Shown: positions 52,157 to 62,159, counted from the stretch's first letter. The stretch is 64,000 nt of DNA from Streptomyces sp. NBC_00878 (GCF_026341515.1 NZ_JAPEOK010000001.1:3348001-3412000), one strand, 5' to 3'. The notes: generated by a model from the sequence alone, not told the origin. Numbers and translations: made by a program.

Positions 52157-53701
52157 ATGTCCGCATCCACCGCACCTGCGGCCGACGACATACCGGCCGT
52201 GCCGAAGAACATCCGCTGGGTCCTGCTCGGCATCATGCTGGCGATGCTGCTGTCCATGCTGGACGGCCTCATCGTCGGCACCGCGATGCCCACGGTCGTC
52301 GCGGACATCGGCGGCCTCGACCACATGTCCTGGGTGGTCACCGCCTACACCCTGACCACCACCTGTTCCACTCCGGTGTGGGGCAAGCTCGGCGACCTGT
52401 TCAACCGCAAATACATGTTTCTGGGCTCGCTCGTGGTGTTCATGATCGGCTCGGTGCTCTCCGGCCAGGCGTCGTCGATGGGTGAGCTGATCGGCTTCCG
52501 TGCCCTCCAGGGGATCGGGGCCGGCGGCCTGGCCGCCGGGGCCTTCGCCCTGATCGGGGCGCTGCTGCCGCCCCGCGAGCACGGCAAGTACCAGGGCATG
52601 GTGGCGATCGTCCAGGCCCTCGGCAGCATCGGCGGCCCGCTGGTGGGCGGCTTCATCACGGCGCACCTGGGCTGGCGCTGGGCCTTCTACGTCAACATTC
52701 CCGTCGGCCTGATCTGCCTGGTGTGGTGCGGGCTCCTGCTGAAGGTGCCGACCGCCCGCCGCGGCAAGGTCGTCATCGACTGGCTCGGCATCACCCTCAT
52801 GACCGCGATGATCAGCGCCGTCGTCATGGCCGCGACCTGGGCCGGCAGCACGTACGCCTGGGGCTCCTGGCAGATCCTCGCTCTCGCCGCGGTCTCCGTG
52901 GTCCTCCTGGTCGCCTTCGCCGCCTCCCAGAAGCGGGCCGACGAACCGCTGCTGCCGCCGCGGATCTTCAGCGGGCACCGCAACTTCCCTATCTCCGCCG
53001 TCCTGCTCGTCGTCGCCGGTGTGGCCATGTTCGGCGGCACGTTGTACCTGCCGCTGTACCAGCAGATCGTGCAGGGTGCCTCGGCCGCCAACTCCGGGCT
53101 GCTCCTGCTGCCGCTGATGGCGGGGACCGTCGTCGCCTCCACGGTCGCGGGCAAGGTGATGGCCAAGACCGGCAAGTACAAGATCTTCCCCGTCGTGGGC
53201 GCCGCCTCGCTCGCCATCGGCATGGGACTGCTGTCCACCATGGACACCGGGACGTCCCGCTTCACGACCAGCGCCTACATGGTCCTGGTCGGGGTGGGCA
53301 CCGGCTTCACCCTCCAGATGGCCAACACCATCGCCCAGAACAGCGTCGAACTGCGCGACATGGGCGCCGCATCCGCGGCCACCAGCCTCTTCCGTACCCT
53401 CGGCGGGTCCCTGGGCGTCGCCGTCTTCGGTTCCCTGCTCACCCGCGCCCTCCAGGGCAACGGCGGCGCTCCGGTCGAGGGCGGCCACACGGACGCCGCC
53501 GCCACACACGCCATGTCCCAGGCGGCGAGGGACGCCTACGCGCACTCCGTGGCCCACGGCACCCAGCAGATCTTCCTGGTCGGCGCGGTCTGTGCCGTGG
53601 CGGCCTTCGTCGCGGCCGTCTTCATCCACGAGGTTCCGCTGCGCGGCAAGCCCGCCACCGATCAGCCGACCGGGAAGCAGCCGTCCGAAGCCGCCTCCTG
53701 A
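52157..53701 (+). CDS. MFS multidrug exporter, DHA2 (EmrB/QacA) family
   Basis: 514 residues, 14 helices. Motifs: LDGLIVGTAMPTVVADIGG (helix 1), VWGKLGDLFNRKYMF (motif A), RALQGIGAGGLAAGAFALIG, and GSIGGPLVGGFITAHLGWRW (motif C). ATG 52157 has GAAGGG upstream. Control by the upstream TetR is strongly suggested by shared operators. The flavin monooxygenase starts 80 bp downstream, so the pair can both expel and modify the same compound. Proteins of this group carry tetracyclines, polyketides or dyes; the exact substrate is not readable. Confidence 0.96.
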   Translation: MSASTAPAADDIPAVPKNIRWVLLGIMLAMLLSMLDGLIVGTAMPTVVADIGGLDHMSWVVTAYTLTTTCSTPVWGKLGDLFNRKYMFLGSLVVFMIGSVLSGQASSMGELIGFRALQGIGAGGLAAGAFALIGALLPPREHGKYQGMVAIVQALGSIGGPLVGGFITAHLGWRWAFYVNIPVGLICLVWCGLLLKVPTARRGKVVIDWLGITLMTAMISAVVMAATWAGSTYAWGSWQILALAAVSVVLLVAFAASQKRADEPLLPPRIFSGHRNFPISAVLLVVAGVAMFGGTLYLPLYQQIVQGASAANSGLLLLPLMAGTVVASTVAGKVMAKTGKYKIFPVVGAASLAIGMGLLSTMDTGTSRFTTSAYMVLVGVGTGFTLQMANTIAQNSVELRDMGAASAATSLFRTLGGSLGVAVFGSLLTRALQGNGGAPVEGGHTDAAATHAMSQAARDAYAHSVAHGTQQIFLVGAVCAVAAFVAAVFIHEVPLRGKPATDQPTGKQPSEAAS

Positions 53702-53781
53702 GCACGGAGGTCCGGGGGGCATGGCCCGCGCCGGATCAGTAGGAAAACACCGCAAATTTTCCATTCTGGAAGGATTTCGCC

Positions 53782-54993
53782 ATGAACACCCGCCACCACC
53801 CCATCACGATCATCGGCGCCGGTCTCGGCGGCCTGACCCTGGCCCGTGTGCTGCACGTGAACGGCATCGAGGCCGCCGTCTTCGACCTCGAAGCAGGGCG
53901 GCACGCCCGCACCCAGGGCGGCATGCTCGACATCCACACCGAGAACGGCCAAGTGGCGCTGCGCGCCGCCGGGCTCTACGACGACTTCCTCGCTCTCGTC
54001 CATCGCGGCGGGGAAGCCACCCGCGTACTGGACAAGCACGCCACCGTCCACTGGGACGAGGGCGGCGAGGACGAGGCCGGCCACGGCGGCGACGAACGCC
54101 CCGAGGTCGACCGCGGCCAGCTGCGTCGGCTGTTGCTCGACTCCCTGCCCGAGGGCACCATCCGCTGGAACCGGCAGGCCACCGGCGCCCGCCCGCTCGG
54201 CGACGGCCGGCACGAGGTCACCTTCACCGACGGCTCCAGGATCACCACGGATCTGCTCATCGGTGCCGACGGCGCCTGGTCCCGCACCCGCACGCTGGTC
54301 TCCGACGCCTGGCCCGCGTACACAGGCATCTCGTTCGTCGAAACCACCCTGGACGAGGCCGACACCCGCCACCCGGCCGAGGCCGCCCTCGTCGGCGACG
54401 GCATGCTCTTCGCACTCGACGACGGCAAGGGCTTCCTCGCCCACCGCAAGACCGACGGCAGCCTGCACATCTACACCGCGCTGCGGGCCGCCGAGGACTG
54501 GCTCGACACCATCGACTTCGCCGACGCGGACGTCGCGAAGGCGGCCGTCCTCGCCGAGTTCGACGGCTGGGCCGACAGCCTCAAGGCCCTGGTCGCACAC
54601 GCCGACGGCGCCCTGGTGCCCCGTAAGGTCAACGCGCTGCCGGTCGACCACCGCTGGAGCCGCGCCCCAGGGGTGACCCTGCTGGGCGACGCCGCCCACG
54701 TCATGTCGCCGTTCGCCGGCGAGGGCGCCAACCTCGCCATGCTCGACGGCGCGCAGCTCGGTCAGGCCATCGCCGCCCACCCGGACGACACGGGCAAGGC
54801 GCTCGCCGCCTACGAGGAGGAGCTCTTCCCCCGCAGCGAGGGCAAGGCCGCGGAATCGGCCGGGGGGCTTGAGCTGTGCTTCGGCCCGGACCCGCTCCCT
54901 CAGCTGCTCGGGGTCTTCTCCGGCGGGCCCGAGGACACGGACGCGGACAGGGGCAGGGACGGGGACAGGGACAGGGACGGGGACAGGGGGTGA
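53782..54993 (+). CDS. FAD-dependent monooxygenase (TetX-like)
   Basis: 403 residues. FAD site IIGAGLGGLTLARVLHVNG, the second motif DLLIGADGAWSRTRTLV, and LLGDAAHVMSPFAGEGANLA near residue 300. The QGGMLDIHTENGQVALRAAG segment is typical of TetX-like aromatic hydroxylases, which inactivate tetracyclines; related enzymes tailor polyketides. ATG 53782 follows GGAAGG. It closes the TetR/MFS cassette. The last 20 codons are a GAC-AGG/GGG hexanucleotide repeat (54938-54990) giving a DRGRDGD-type tail, probably unstable and not needed for catalysis. Confidence 0.9.
   Translation: MNTRHHPITIIGAGLGGLTLARVLHVNGIEAAVFDLEAGRHARTQGGMLDIHTENGQVALRAAGLYDDFLALVHRGGEATRVLDKHATVHWDEGGEDEAGHGGDERPEVDRGQLRRLLLDSLPEGTIRWNRQATGARPLGDGRHEVTFTDGSRITTDLLIGADGAWSRTRTLVSDAWPAYTGISFVETTLDEADTRHPAEAALVGDGMLFALDDGKGFLAHRKTDGSLHIYTALRAAEDWLDTIDFADADVAKAAVLAEFDGWADSLKALVAHADGALVPRKVNALPVDHRWSRAPGVTLLGDAAHVMSPFAGEGANLAMLDGAQLGQAIAAHPDDTGKALAAYEEELFPRSEGKAAESAGGLELCFGPDPLPQLLGVFSGGPEDTDADRGRDGDRDRDGDRG
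54938..54990 (+). repeat. 6-bp repeat at the end of the monooxygenase gene
   Basis: GACAGG, GACGGG and related units in frame, encoding alternating Asp, Arg and Gly. Confidence 0.9.
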
Positions 54994-55145
54994 CCCGCAC
55001 GTCTCCTCACGGGCGAAGCCTCCGCCACTGCCGCATCGGCGGACGCTTCGCCGCCCTGGCCTTCGCACCCGACGGCCCGTTCACGGTTTGACCCCGTAAC
55101 CCGTAGCCCGTGCCCCCGTGACCCCGTGACCGCGCCGAGCACCGG

Positions 55146-56381
55146 TCACGTGTAGGAGAAACGTCCCCCCGGAACGGCGCGCGAAGTACCGATCATGTTG
55201 GTGACGCGGACGTCGACTTCGCCCCTCCCGACGGGCGCCTTCGCGGTGATCTGGCTCGGGGAGTTGACGGTGACGTCGGCGCGCAGGACCGGGACACGGC
55301 CGAAGTCCACGAGGCTGTCGTCGGTGAAACCGCTGCCGTTGATGGTGACCTTGGTGCCGACGGGTCCGGAGGCGGGGGACACCTCCTGCACCGCCGGTCC
55401 GGCGGGGGTGAGAGGCGCGCCCAGCAGGGTCAGATACGTGGGGTTGGCGTGCTGGAAGGCGACCTGCCCCAGGAATTTCTGGAGTGCCTTCGGGTCGCGC
55501 ACCGAGTAGTCGGAGTTCACCACGATGGGAGTTCCCGGCTGGACATACACGTTGCCGTGGGTCTGCTTGGCGATCGTCGCCAGGAGAGCCTTCATCCCGG
55601 CGTCCGCCGCCGGTCCCGGCGGCGTCGGGTACCAGCCCTCGGCGACGGGGATGTCGGCCCACGCCAGCGGGACCAGGTCGTAGGCGTTGACGTGGCGCTC
55701 CTGGAGGCTCCAGGTCAGGGATTCGACGTAGTCGGCGAAGTCCTGCAGCCCGGCGGTGGGGGCCGCGAAGGTGACGAGAGCGAACTTGGGTGTCTGCTGC
55801 CAGCTCTGCTGCTGGAGGTAGGGGCCCAGCATGGTCGCGAGGCAACCGCCCAGGCTGTGCCCGGTCACATAGACCGTCGCGCCGGTCTTCGGCCCGGTGA
55901 GGTCGTCGAGCATCTGCGCGAGCGTCACGCCCGAAGAGGCGCCGACCTCCTGCGTACCCTGCTGCTCCACGATCCGCCGGAACGCGTCCATGGATCCCTT
56001 GGCGACCTCGACCTGACCCGATGATCCGCCGGTGTCGAACTCGTCCGTCTTGCCGACTTCGAAGTCCTCCAAGAGGTCGAGCGGATCGGAGAAGACCGTC
56101 CCACGGACGACCAGGGCGAACTCGCTCGGGCTGGCGGAGTTCCAGGCGATGTACGCGAGGTTCCCGTTGTCGGGGGTCAGCCCGAGCCACTGCAGCTGCC
56201 AGGTACCGCCGGTCGCGAGACCTGGGTCGCCCAGCTGCGCCGTGATGCCGCGCATGATGCGCTGTTCGTGCTCCTCCTGGGTTTCCCCGGACGGACGCGG
56301 GGTCGCCGCGGCGGCGGCGATCGCGGACAGGGTCATGCACACCTGGGCCGGTGTTCCACCGGTCTGCCGTGCTGTCGTCAT
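55146..56381 (-). CDS. Class 3 lipase with C-terminal IPT/TIG domain
   Basis: 411 residues. The class 3 lipase fold has the oxyanion strand FALVVRGTVFSDPLDLLEDF and nucleophile Ser176 in VTGHSLGGCLATMLG. Asp and His should lie in NAYDLVPLAWADIP and beyond. The last 85 residues are an immunoglobulin-like IPT/TIG domain (VSPASGPVGTKVTINGSGFT). There is no clear signal peptide, unusual for a TIG-bearing lipase; it may act in the cytoplasm or leave by another route. ATG 56381 has AGGAG five bases upstream. It is divergent from the PIG-L gene. Confidence 0.9.
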   Translation of the reverse strand: MTTARQTGGTPAQVCMTLSAIAAAAATPRPSGETQEEHEQRIMRGITAQLGDPGLATGGTWQLQWLGLTPDNGNLAYIAWNSASPSEFALVVRGTVFSDPLDLLEDFEVGKTDEFDTGGSSGQVEVAKGSMDAFRRIVEQQGTQEVGASSGVTLAQMLDDLTGPKTGATVYVTGHSLGGCLATMLGPYLQQQSWQQTPKFALVTFAAPTAGLQDFADYVESLTWSLQERHVNAYDLVPLAWADIPVAEGWYPTPPGPAADAGMKALLATIAKQTHGNVYVQPGTPIVVNSDYSVRDPKALQKFLGQVAFQHANPTYLTLLGAPLTPAGPAVQEVSPASGPVGTKVTINGSGFTDDSLVDFGRVPVLRADVTVNSPSQITAKAPVGRGEVDVRVTNMIGTSRAVPGGRFSYT

Positions 56382-56749
56382 ACTCACTCCTGGGAACGCA
56401 CCGAAACGGAGCGGGATCGAACGCCCGCCGAATTGACCCCATTCACACTATTTTCAACTGATGCGCGCAGCATCTCGGGGGCTTCGGTGACGCGGCGGAT
56501 TTCAAGCCGCCGGCCTGGACGTACTGCCCAGGGACGTTGGACAGGGCGCTTTCCCTGGAAGGCCAGGCGGCACCGCCGGGAACAGCCGGTCCGGCCGGCA
56601 CGGTTGCATCGACCGAGGGACCGGCGCCGCACGGGCGGGGAACAGGGAGACCACGAGATCGTCCACCCCACCAGGATCCGGGCCCCAGGATCGCGGTACA
56701 CCCGCCGCGTTGCTTGGACCAATACGTATTTCCGCAGGAGGACTGTTTC
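56382..56749. other. Divergent promoter region
   Basis: 368 bp between the lipase and PIG-L genes. Frames run through it because of GC bias but show no family. Promoters for both genes are expected here. Confidence 0.45.
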
Positions 56750-57583
56750 ATGGCTGACCGGCCCTTGACGCTCATGGCAGTACACGCCCACCCCGACGAC
56801 GAGGCCACCGGAACCGGAGGGGTCCTCGCGCGGTACGCGGCGGAAGGCATCCGCACGGTTCTCGTGACGTGTACCGACGGCGGTTGCGGTGACGGACCGG
56901 GGGGTGTCAAGCCGGGCGATCCCGGCCACGATCCGGCGGCCGTCGCCTTGATGCGACGTCAAGAACTTCAGGAGAGCTGTGACGTCCTGAAGGTCAGCGA
57001 TCTGGAGATGCTGGACTACGCCGACTCCGGGATGATGGGCTGGCCGAGCAACGACGCCCCCGGATCCTTCTGGCAGACCCCCGTGGAGGAAGGCGCGGCT
57101 CGACTCGCGGAACTCATGCGGCACTACCGACCCGATGTGGTCGTCACCTACGACGAAAACGGCTTCTACGGCCACCCCGACCACATCCAGGCCCACCGCA
57201 TCACGATGGCGGCGCTGGAGATGACCGCGCTGACACCAAAGGTGTACTGGACGACGATGCCCCGCTCGGGGATGCAGCGGTTCGGGGAGATCATGCGCGA
57301 GTTCCATCCGGACATGCCGGAGCCGGATCCCGCCGAGGCCGCCGCGATGGCCGAGATCGGCCTCCCCGACGACGAGATCACCACGTGGGTGGACACCACC
57401 GCGTTCAGCGGCCAGAAGTTCGACGCGTTGGCCGCGCACGCCAGTCAGGGCGAGAACATCTTCTTCCTCAGGATGGGCAAGGAGAAGTTCGGCGAGTTGA
57501 TGGGCATGGAGACCTTCGTACGTGTCCAGGACGCCACCGGCGCGGCCGTACCCGAGAACGATCTCTTCGCCGGACTGCGCTGA
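56750..57583 (+). CDS. PIG-L family (LmbE/MshB-like) zinc deacetylase
   Basis: 277 residues. Zinc motif VHAHPDDEAT (His14, Asp17) and the second ligand His145 in GFYGHPDHIQAH are intact. The family removes acetyl or other acyl groups from GlcNAc-type sugars or hydrolyses mycothiol conjugates (MshB, Mca) or natural products. Similarity of YDENGFYGHPDHIQ to MshB/Mca is notable, but a primary MshB is usually elsewhere. ATG 56750 has an excellent AGGAGG. It stands alone, divergent from the lipase. Confidence 0.92.
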   Translation: MADRPLTLMAVHAHPDDEATGTGGVLARYAAEGIRTVLVTCTDGGCGDGPGGVKPGDPGHDPAAVALMRRQELQESCDVLKVSDLEMLDYADSGMMGWPSNDAPGSFWQTPVEEGAARLAELMRHYRPDVVVTYDENGFYGHPDHIQAHRITMAALEMTALTPKVYWTTMPRSGMQRFGEIMREFHPDMPEPDPAEAAAMAEIGLPDDEITTWVDTTAFSGQKFDALAAHASQGENIFFLRMGKEKFGELMGMETFVRVQDATGAAVPENDLFAGLR

Positions 57584-57850
57584 TCCGCCCGTCCGACCGG
57601 CCGGGAAAGCTCATCGACCGCACGGCGTGATCGAGCGGGTCACACACCCGGAGGCTTGTCCACGCGAGTTCCGAGTCAACAACCCACGTCACAAGCCCGC
57701 TTCCTCGGCGGTCTGCTCCGATCAGGACAGACCGCCGGGGAAGCGACACGAAGCTGAGGCCCCGATGTCCGGCACGCCGTGCGGCAACGGAAAGCAGCGG
57801 GTCACGAGGGCGGTCTCCGACACCAGCCGCGAGGCCCTACAGGAAGGTTC
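57584..57850. other. Gap with no supported gene
   Basis: 267 bp between the PIG-L gene and the VOC remnant; nothing recognised. Confidence 0.4.
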
Positions 57851-58160
57851 CTAAGCCGGAAGGCCCAGCAGCCGCTTCGCCGCCGACCATGCCTCGGCCA
57901 GCAGTTCAGTGCGTGACTGAGCCGGCGCGGAATCGACTCGGGGCCCCAGCAGGCGTGCGGTGCGCTGTGCGACGTGGCAGGAGACCTCGATGAGACGGCC
58001 CTCGGGGTCGAAGAAGCGGAATCCGTACCCTCCGCCGGGGGTGTCCTGCGGCCGGGGTTCGCGGTCGATGTGGACACCGGCGGCGATGAGCCGCTCCGCG
58101 AGGGCTGCGACGGACGCGGCGTCCCCGGCGCCGAAGGCGATCGGACCAGCTGAAACAGAT
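57851..58160 (-). pseudogene. VOC-family (glyoxalase/dioxygenase-like) C-terminal fragment
   Basis: The minus-strand frame reads GPIAFGAGDAASVAALAERL, IDREPRPQDTPGGGYGFRFF and DPEGRLIEVSCHVAQRT, with a normal stop at 57851. FDPEGRLIEV with the metal-ligand Glu is the end of a VOC domain. The N-terminal half is missing; upstream DNA has no start or related sequence. Confidence 0.7.
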
Positions 58161-58269
58161 GGAAGGCTTCCTCAACCAACCGTTCTGATCACATCGGCGT
58201 CGCACTCTTCACCCACGTCACGAGAGTCCGCGCGTGAGAACACCGCGGACGGGTACGAGGAGGTGCGCC

Positions 58270-58299
58270 GGACCCCGGCATACGACGCTGCCGGGGTCC
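58270..58299. terminator. Hairpin between the VOC remnant and the MFS gene
   Basis: GGACCCCGGCA / TGCCGGGGTCC, perfect 11-bp stem with an 8-nt loop. Confidence 0.7.
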
Positions 58300-58332
58300 T
58301 CTGTGTCGTCCTTCCTTCGTGTCGTCCTTCGT

Positions 58333-58371
58333 GTCCTCCTGGGCTGACCGGGCGGGTCAGCCCAGGAGGAC
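58333..58371 (-). terminator. Strong terminator of the PLP enzyme/MFS operon
   Basis: Perfect 17-bp stem (GTCCTCCTGGGCTGACC with its complement) and a 5-nt loop, 58 bp beyond the MFS stop. Confidence 0.88.
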
Positions 58372-58428
58372 GGCCGCTCGTACGGACTGTCGGAGCTGGT
58401 CGTGCTCGGGGGCTCCGATCAGTGCGGA

Positions 58429-59730
58429 TCAGGCGGCGACGGGCTGCGGTTCAGGCCCCTGAGGCTCCAGACGGCTGGTGCGGTGCAGGCCGTACAGGGC
58501 GGCGGCGCAGGCGAGGCCGAGCGCCACCAGCGAGATCCACGGCAGCGCCGGCATCCCCGCCTCGCGGGCGGCGTCGAGGGCGGCGCCCGTGAGCAGGTTC
58601 CCGAGGGTGATGCCGACCCCGCAGATGGTGTTGTACAGCCCGTAGTGCGTGGCGACGAGCCGGTCACCGGAGAGGCGGACGATGGTGTCCATCTCGAAGG
58701 GGTACGCGATCATCGTGCCGACCGCCAGCAGCAGCGCCGCGAGCGTCGGCGGCACCCCGGCCAGCAGCCACAGCCCCACTCCGGCCTCCGGTACGGGCAC
58801 GGCGGTGGCCGCCAGCAGCGGCACGAACGCCAGCCCCATGACAGCCAGTCCCCAGCTCAGCGCCTGCCCCGGTGCGTACCGGGCCCTGCACCAGGCGGTC
58901 ACCCTCGTCTGGCCGAATATCGTGCTCAGCCCGGAGACCGCGAAGAGAACCGCCACCGCCGCCGTGCCGAACTCCCCCTCTCCGCCAAGGCGTCGCACCT
59001 CAAGGGGCAGCGCGAGATAGACCTGGAACGTCAGCACGTACGAGCCGATCATGGCCCCGGAGAAGAGCAGGAACGGCCGGTTGGCGAGGATGCCTCGCCA
59101 CTGGGCCAGTACACCGTCCCGGCCCCCGTGCTCCTTGCCCTTGGCGTCCTCGGCCCGCCGGGCCGGCAGCGCGCGGATCTGCACGATGCTGAGCAGCGCG
59201 AAGATCCCGGCCGCGACCAGGCAGGTGATGCGGAAGTCGACGCCGGTCAGCACCATTCCGACCAGCGGGCCGAGCAGGATCCCGGCCTGGTAGAAGACGT
59301 TGAACAGCGCGAACGCCTCGACCCTGCGCTCCTCCCCCGCGTCGGCGGCGAGGTAGGCCCGGACCGCCGGGTTGAACAGCGCCCCCGCGAGCCCGGTCGC
59401 CGCGGAGGCCGCGATCAGCGCGGCCAGCGAGTCGACCAGGCCGAGCGTCGCGAAGCCGACCGTGCGCAGTACGCATCCGGCGATGATCATCGGCTTGTAG
59501 CCGAGGCGGTCGGCAAGCGTCCCGCCCACGAGGAACATGCCCTGCTGGCTGAAGTTCCGTACGCCGAGAACGAGTCCGACGACCCAGCCGGCCAGCCCGA
59601 GGGTGCCGGACAGGTGAGCGGCCAGGTAAGGCATCAGCATGTAGAAGCCCAGGTTGATGGTGAATTGATTGACCATCAACAGCTGAACGCTGCGTTCGTA
59701 CGTGCGTACCTGGGCGAGGGTGCCCTTCAC
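58429..59730 (-). CDS. MFS exporter coupled to a PLP enzyme
   Basis: 433 residues, 12 helices. [20 protein letters not shown] (helix 1), [20 protein letters not shown] (motif A) and the repeated motif in the second half are typical of 12-helix drug/metabolite MFS (DHA1-like). GTG 59730 overlaps the stop of the upstream PLP enzyme gene (GTGA) and has GGAGGAG upstream, so translation is coupled. The simplest reading is that it exports, or imports a precursor of, the amino acid made by the PLP enzyme. It ends in a strong terminator. Confidence 0.93.
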   Translation of the reverse strand: MKGTLAQVRTYERSVQLLMVNQFTINLGFYMLMPYLAAHLSGTLGLAGWVVGLVLGVRNFSQQGMFLVGGTLADRLGYKPMIIAGCVLRTVGFATLGLVDSLAALIAASAATGLAGALFNPAVRAYLAADAGEERRVEAFALFNVFYQAGILLGPLVGMVLTGVDFRITCLVAAGIFALLSIVQIRALPARRAEDAKGKEHGGRDGVLAQWRGILANRPFLLFSGAMIGSYVLTFQVYLALPLEVRRLGGEGEFGTAAVAVLFAVSGLSTIFGQTRVTAWCRARYAPGQALSWGLAVMGLAFVPLLAATAVPVPEAGVGLWLLAGVPPTLAALLLAVGTMIAYPFEMDTIVRLSGDRLVATHYGLYNTICGVGITLGNLLTGAALDAAREAGMPALPWISLVALGLACAAALYGLHRTSRLEPQGPEPQPVAA

Positions 59731-60881
59731 CGGCTCTCCTCCTCCGCGGCGTCGGGCCGGCCGGACGGTTCCGGCCCGACGGGTGTCACGGCCTCCGCCT
59801 CCGCGCCGGCCAAGGTGAGCGGGTCGGCCACGGTGGTGCACCGAGTCCAGCGGATGACCTCCTTCTCGTCCGCACGTCCGATCACCTCCGGCTCGGGCAC
59901 GGGCGGAGAGTCGAGCAGGCCATGGGCGGCGCAGTAGTCGTCGTCGAACACCGTCCCGAGATAACGCTGCGGCCCGTCGGGGAAGATCGCCGCGATCCGG
60001 CTGTCCGCGGGCAGGGTGCGGGCCAGCCATCCGGCGACCAGTGCGACCGCTCCCACGCTCCACCCGCCGGTGGCGTAGTGCGAGGTGGCCAGCTCACGGC
60101 AGGTCCACACCGCCTCCGCCGGAGCCACCCAATGGACCTCGGAGAAGGTGTCGTAGGCGACGTTGCGGGGGTAGATGCTCGACCCCAGGCCGCGCATCAG
60201 CCGCGGCCTGGCCGCCTGACCGAAGATCGTGGATCCGATGGTGTCGACACCTACTACCCTCAGCCCGGGGTAGATCTGCCTCAGCACCCGGGAGACACCG
60301 GCCGAGTGCCCGCCCGTGCCGACGCTGCACACCAGGACGTCGATGTGGCCCATCTCGGTCGCCAGCTCCAGGGCGAGCGGGGTGTAGGCGGTGGTGTTGT
60401 CCGGGTTGTTGTACTGGTCCGGGCACCACGAGCCGGGGTGCTGCGCCATCAACTGCTGAACGCGCTCGCGGCGGGCCTGCTGCCAGCCGCCGGTGGGGTG
60501 GGGCTCGGAGACCACGTTGACCTGGGCGCCGTACGCGGTCAGCAGCCGGGTCATGGACATCTCCAGGCCGGGGTCGGTGACCAGGGTGACCGGGTGGCCG
60601 TAGACCATTCCGGCCAGGGCGAGGCCCAGGCCGAGGGTGCCGCTGGTGGACTCGATGATCCGGGCGCCGGATCCCAACTCGCCTCGGCTGCGGGCCCGCT
60701 CCACCATGTGCAGACCCGGCCGGTCCTTGATCCCGCCGGGGTTGAAGCCCTCCAGCTTCGCCCAGAAACCTCGGTCCGCGGGTGTCAGCGGCTGCGACAC
60801 CCGCAGCAGCGGGGTGTTGCCCACCAGCGCCGACAGGGCGGACCGACCCGGCGTGACGGCGGTGTTCGTCATTGACTGCAT
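59727..60881 (-). CDS. PLP-dependent cysteine synthase-like enzyme
   Basis: 384 residues, fold type II. The PLP lysine is Lys52 in [19 protein letters not shown], the phosphate or substrate loop is [13 protein letters not shown], and [17 protein letters not shown] binds the cofactor phosphate. It differs from housekeeping cysteine synthases (GSVKDR) and resembles SbnA-type and other secondary-metabolism beta-replacement enzymes; about 60 extra C-terminal residues are acidic and not conserved. ATG 60881 (MQSMTNTAV) or 60872 may be used. Coupling to an exporter suggests synthesis of a secreted non-protein amino acid or its conjugate. Confidence 0.9.
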   Translation of the reverse strand: MQSMTNTAVTPGRSALSALVGNTPLLRVSQPLTPADRGFWAKLEGFNPGGIKDRPGLHMVERARSRGELGSGARIIESTSGTLGLGLALAGMVYGHPVTLVTDPGLEMSMTRLLTAYGAQVNVVSEPHPTGGWQQARRERVQQLMAQHPGSWCPDQYNNPDNTTAYTPLALELATEMGHIDVLVCSVGTGGHSAGVSRVLRQIYPGLRVVGVDTIGSTIFGQAARPRLMRGLGSSIYPRNVAYDTFSEVHWVAPAEAVWTCRELATSHYATGGWSVGAVALVAGWLARTLPADSRIAAIFPDGPQRYLGTVFDDDYCAAHGLLDSPPVPEPEVIGRADEKEVIRWTRCTTVADPLTLAGAEAEAVTPVGPEPSGRPDAAEEESR

Positions 60882-61014
60882 CGTTTTCGCTCTCGCTCGA
60901 TGAATGCGCGGTGCGTGCTCATCTCGCACCACGGCCACACGGCGGACGGTCCGTCCGGGCGTGCGAAGCCGTGGCGCGGCAGCCGGTACGGGCGCCGGCC
61001 GCGGGCGAGAGGGT

Positions 61015-61476
61015 CTAGATGCGCCACCGGCAGGTGCGGACGAGCTCGGTTCTGCCCGTACGTCTTCCGCCGAACCGGTACGGCCGACGGCGTGCGAACG
61101 GCCGTACCGGCACGAGGACCGCGGAGGCACCGACGAGCGCCAACGCCCCCGCGTCGGCAGGCGGATGCTGAACAGCCTGGGCGGCCGTCGTACGGACGGC
61201 TCCGTCCAGGCCGCACTCCTCGCCCTCGTGGTGGCGATGCGGTCCGTGGGGCACCGCGGCGCTCGCCACCGGGGCCGACACAGTCGTGACGGCAGGTGCC
61301 GGCCGGTCCGTCTCTTCAGACGGCCCGTGTATGAGGGCGCACAAGCCGATCAGCGTCAGCAGGGCGGCCCGCAGGAGAGCCACGCGCAGCCGGGTGACGC
61401 GCGGGCGCGGCCGACGGGAGTCGGCCAAGGCCCACGGTGCGTGCGTGGTCGCAAGTGCAGGGAAGCGTGTCGGCAC
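61015..61476 (-). CDS. Small membrane protein with His-rich segment
   Basis: 153 residues from GTG 61476 (GGAGG four bases upstream). One or two hydrophobic segments ([34 protein letters not shown]) enclose [13 protein letters not shown], a His/Glu/Cys cluster that could bind copper. It is not a family I can name. Nearness to the copper module (CsoR-type site, DUF6153-like genes, multicopper oxidase) makes a metal-related role plausible. Confidence 0.6.
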   Translation of the reverse strand: MPTRFPALATTHAPWALADSRRPRPRVTRLRVALLRAALLTLIGLCALIHGPSEETDRPAPAVTTVSAPVASAAVPHGPHRHHEGEECGLDGAVRTTAAQAVQHPPADAGALALVGASAVLVPVRPFARRRPYRFGGRRTGRTELVRTCRWRI

Positions 61477-61694
61477 AGGTCCTCCGTGCTGCCACCGTCT
61501 CCTCAGCCACGGCGGCAGCCATGGCGGAGGACGGGGGCAGGCATGGGTGGGGGCGGGACGGCATCGACGAGGCAGCACCAGGTCCCCGGCGGGTGTGCGG
61601 GATCCGGTGGTCGTCGCGCGCGTCGGCGGCGGACCGTTCTCGTCGCCCGTTGAAGCGGGCCGACCGGAACAGCCAGGAGAGAGGACCGCGGCTT

Positions 61695-62159
61695 CTAGAC
61701 CTGCTGGACGACAGACATTCTCAGGGACATCGGCGACGCGGCAGAGAGCACCGGCTCGTTGAGACCCCGCTCGGCCGAGGCAGGGCCGACAGCGGACGAT
61801 TCGCCAACCGATACCGCAAAGCAGGGTGGTGTCACCACCGGTCCCTGCGGCGGCTGGCCGGACACACAGTGCTGGCCCGGATGCGATGAGCCGTAGCCGT
61901 CATCCGGCTTGCCCATCGCGGCGGGCCGGGACAGTACCTGCGGGTCCGTGGCGTCGAGGGCCTCCTCGGCCACCTCGTGCACGGGCTCGGCGGCGCTGGT
62001 CGCCGGATGTCCCTCGACGCTCTCGACGTGCAGTCCGTGCCCGAACACGAATCCGATCACGACACCGAACAGCAGCACGGCCATGGCCAGTACGCGCAGC
62101 GACGGACCCGCAGACACACGGGCCCGCGCCATGCGCGGGGGTAACCAGGCCGTAATCAT
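61695..62159 (-). CDS. DUF6153-like membrane protein
   Basis: 154 residues. One membrane helix (LRVLAMAVLLFGVVIGFVFG) followed by HGLHVESVEGH and, later, HCVSGQPPQGPVVTPPCF, a Cys/His-containing extracytoplasmic part. It resembles the small DUF6153 proteins found beside Streptomyces copper genes. ATG 62159 lacks a clear ribosome site, so the start is uncertain. It is divergent from the second DUF6153-like gene with the CsoR-type site between them. Confidence 0.55.
   Translation of the reverse strand: MITAWLPPRMARARVSAGPSLRVLAMAVLLFGVVIGFVFGHGLHVESVEGHPATSAAEPVHEVAEEALDATDPQVLSRPAAMGKPDDGYGSSHPGQHCVSGQPPQGPVVTPPCFAVSVGESSAVGPASAERGLNEPVLSAASPMSLRMSVVQQV

Noticed and set aside
56537..56749. 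In-frame N-terminal extension of the PIG-L gene
   Set aside because: ATG 56750 has a perfect AGGAGG and begins the conserved zinc motif at the usual distance; the extension is Pro/Arg-rich noise.
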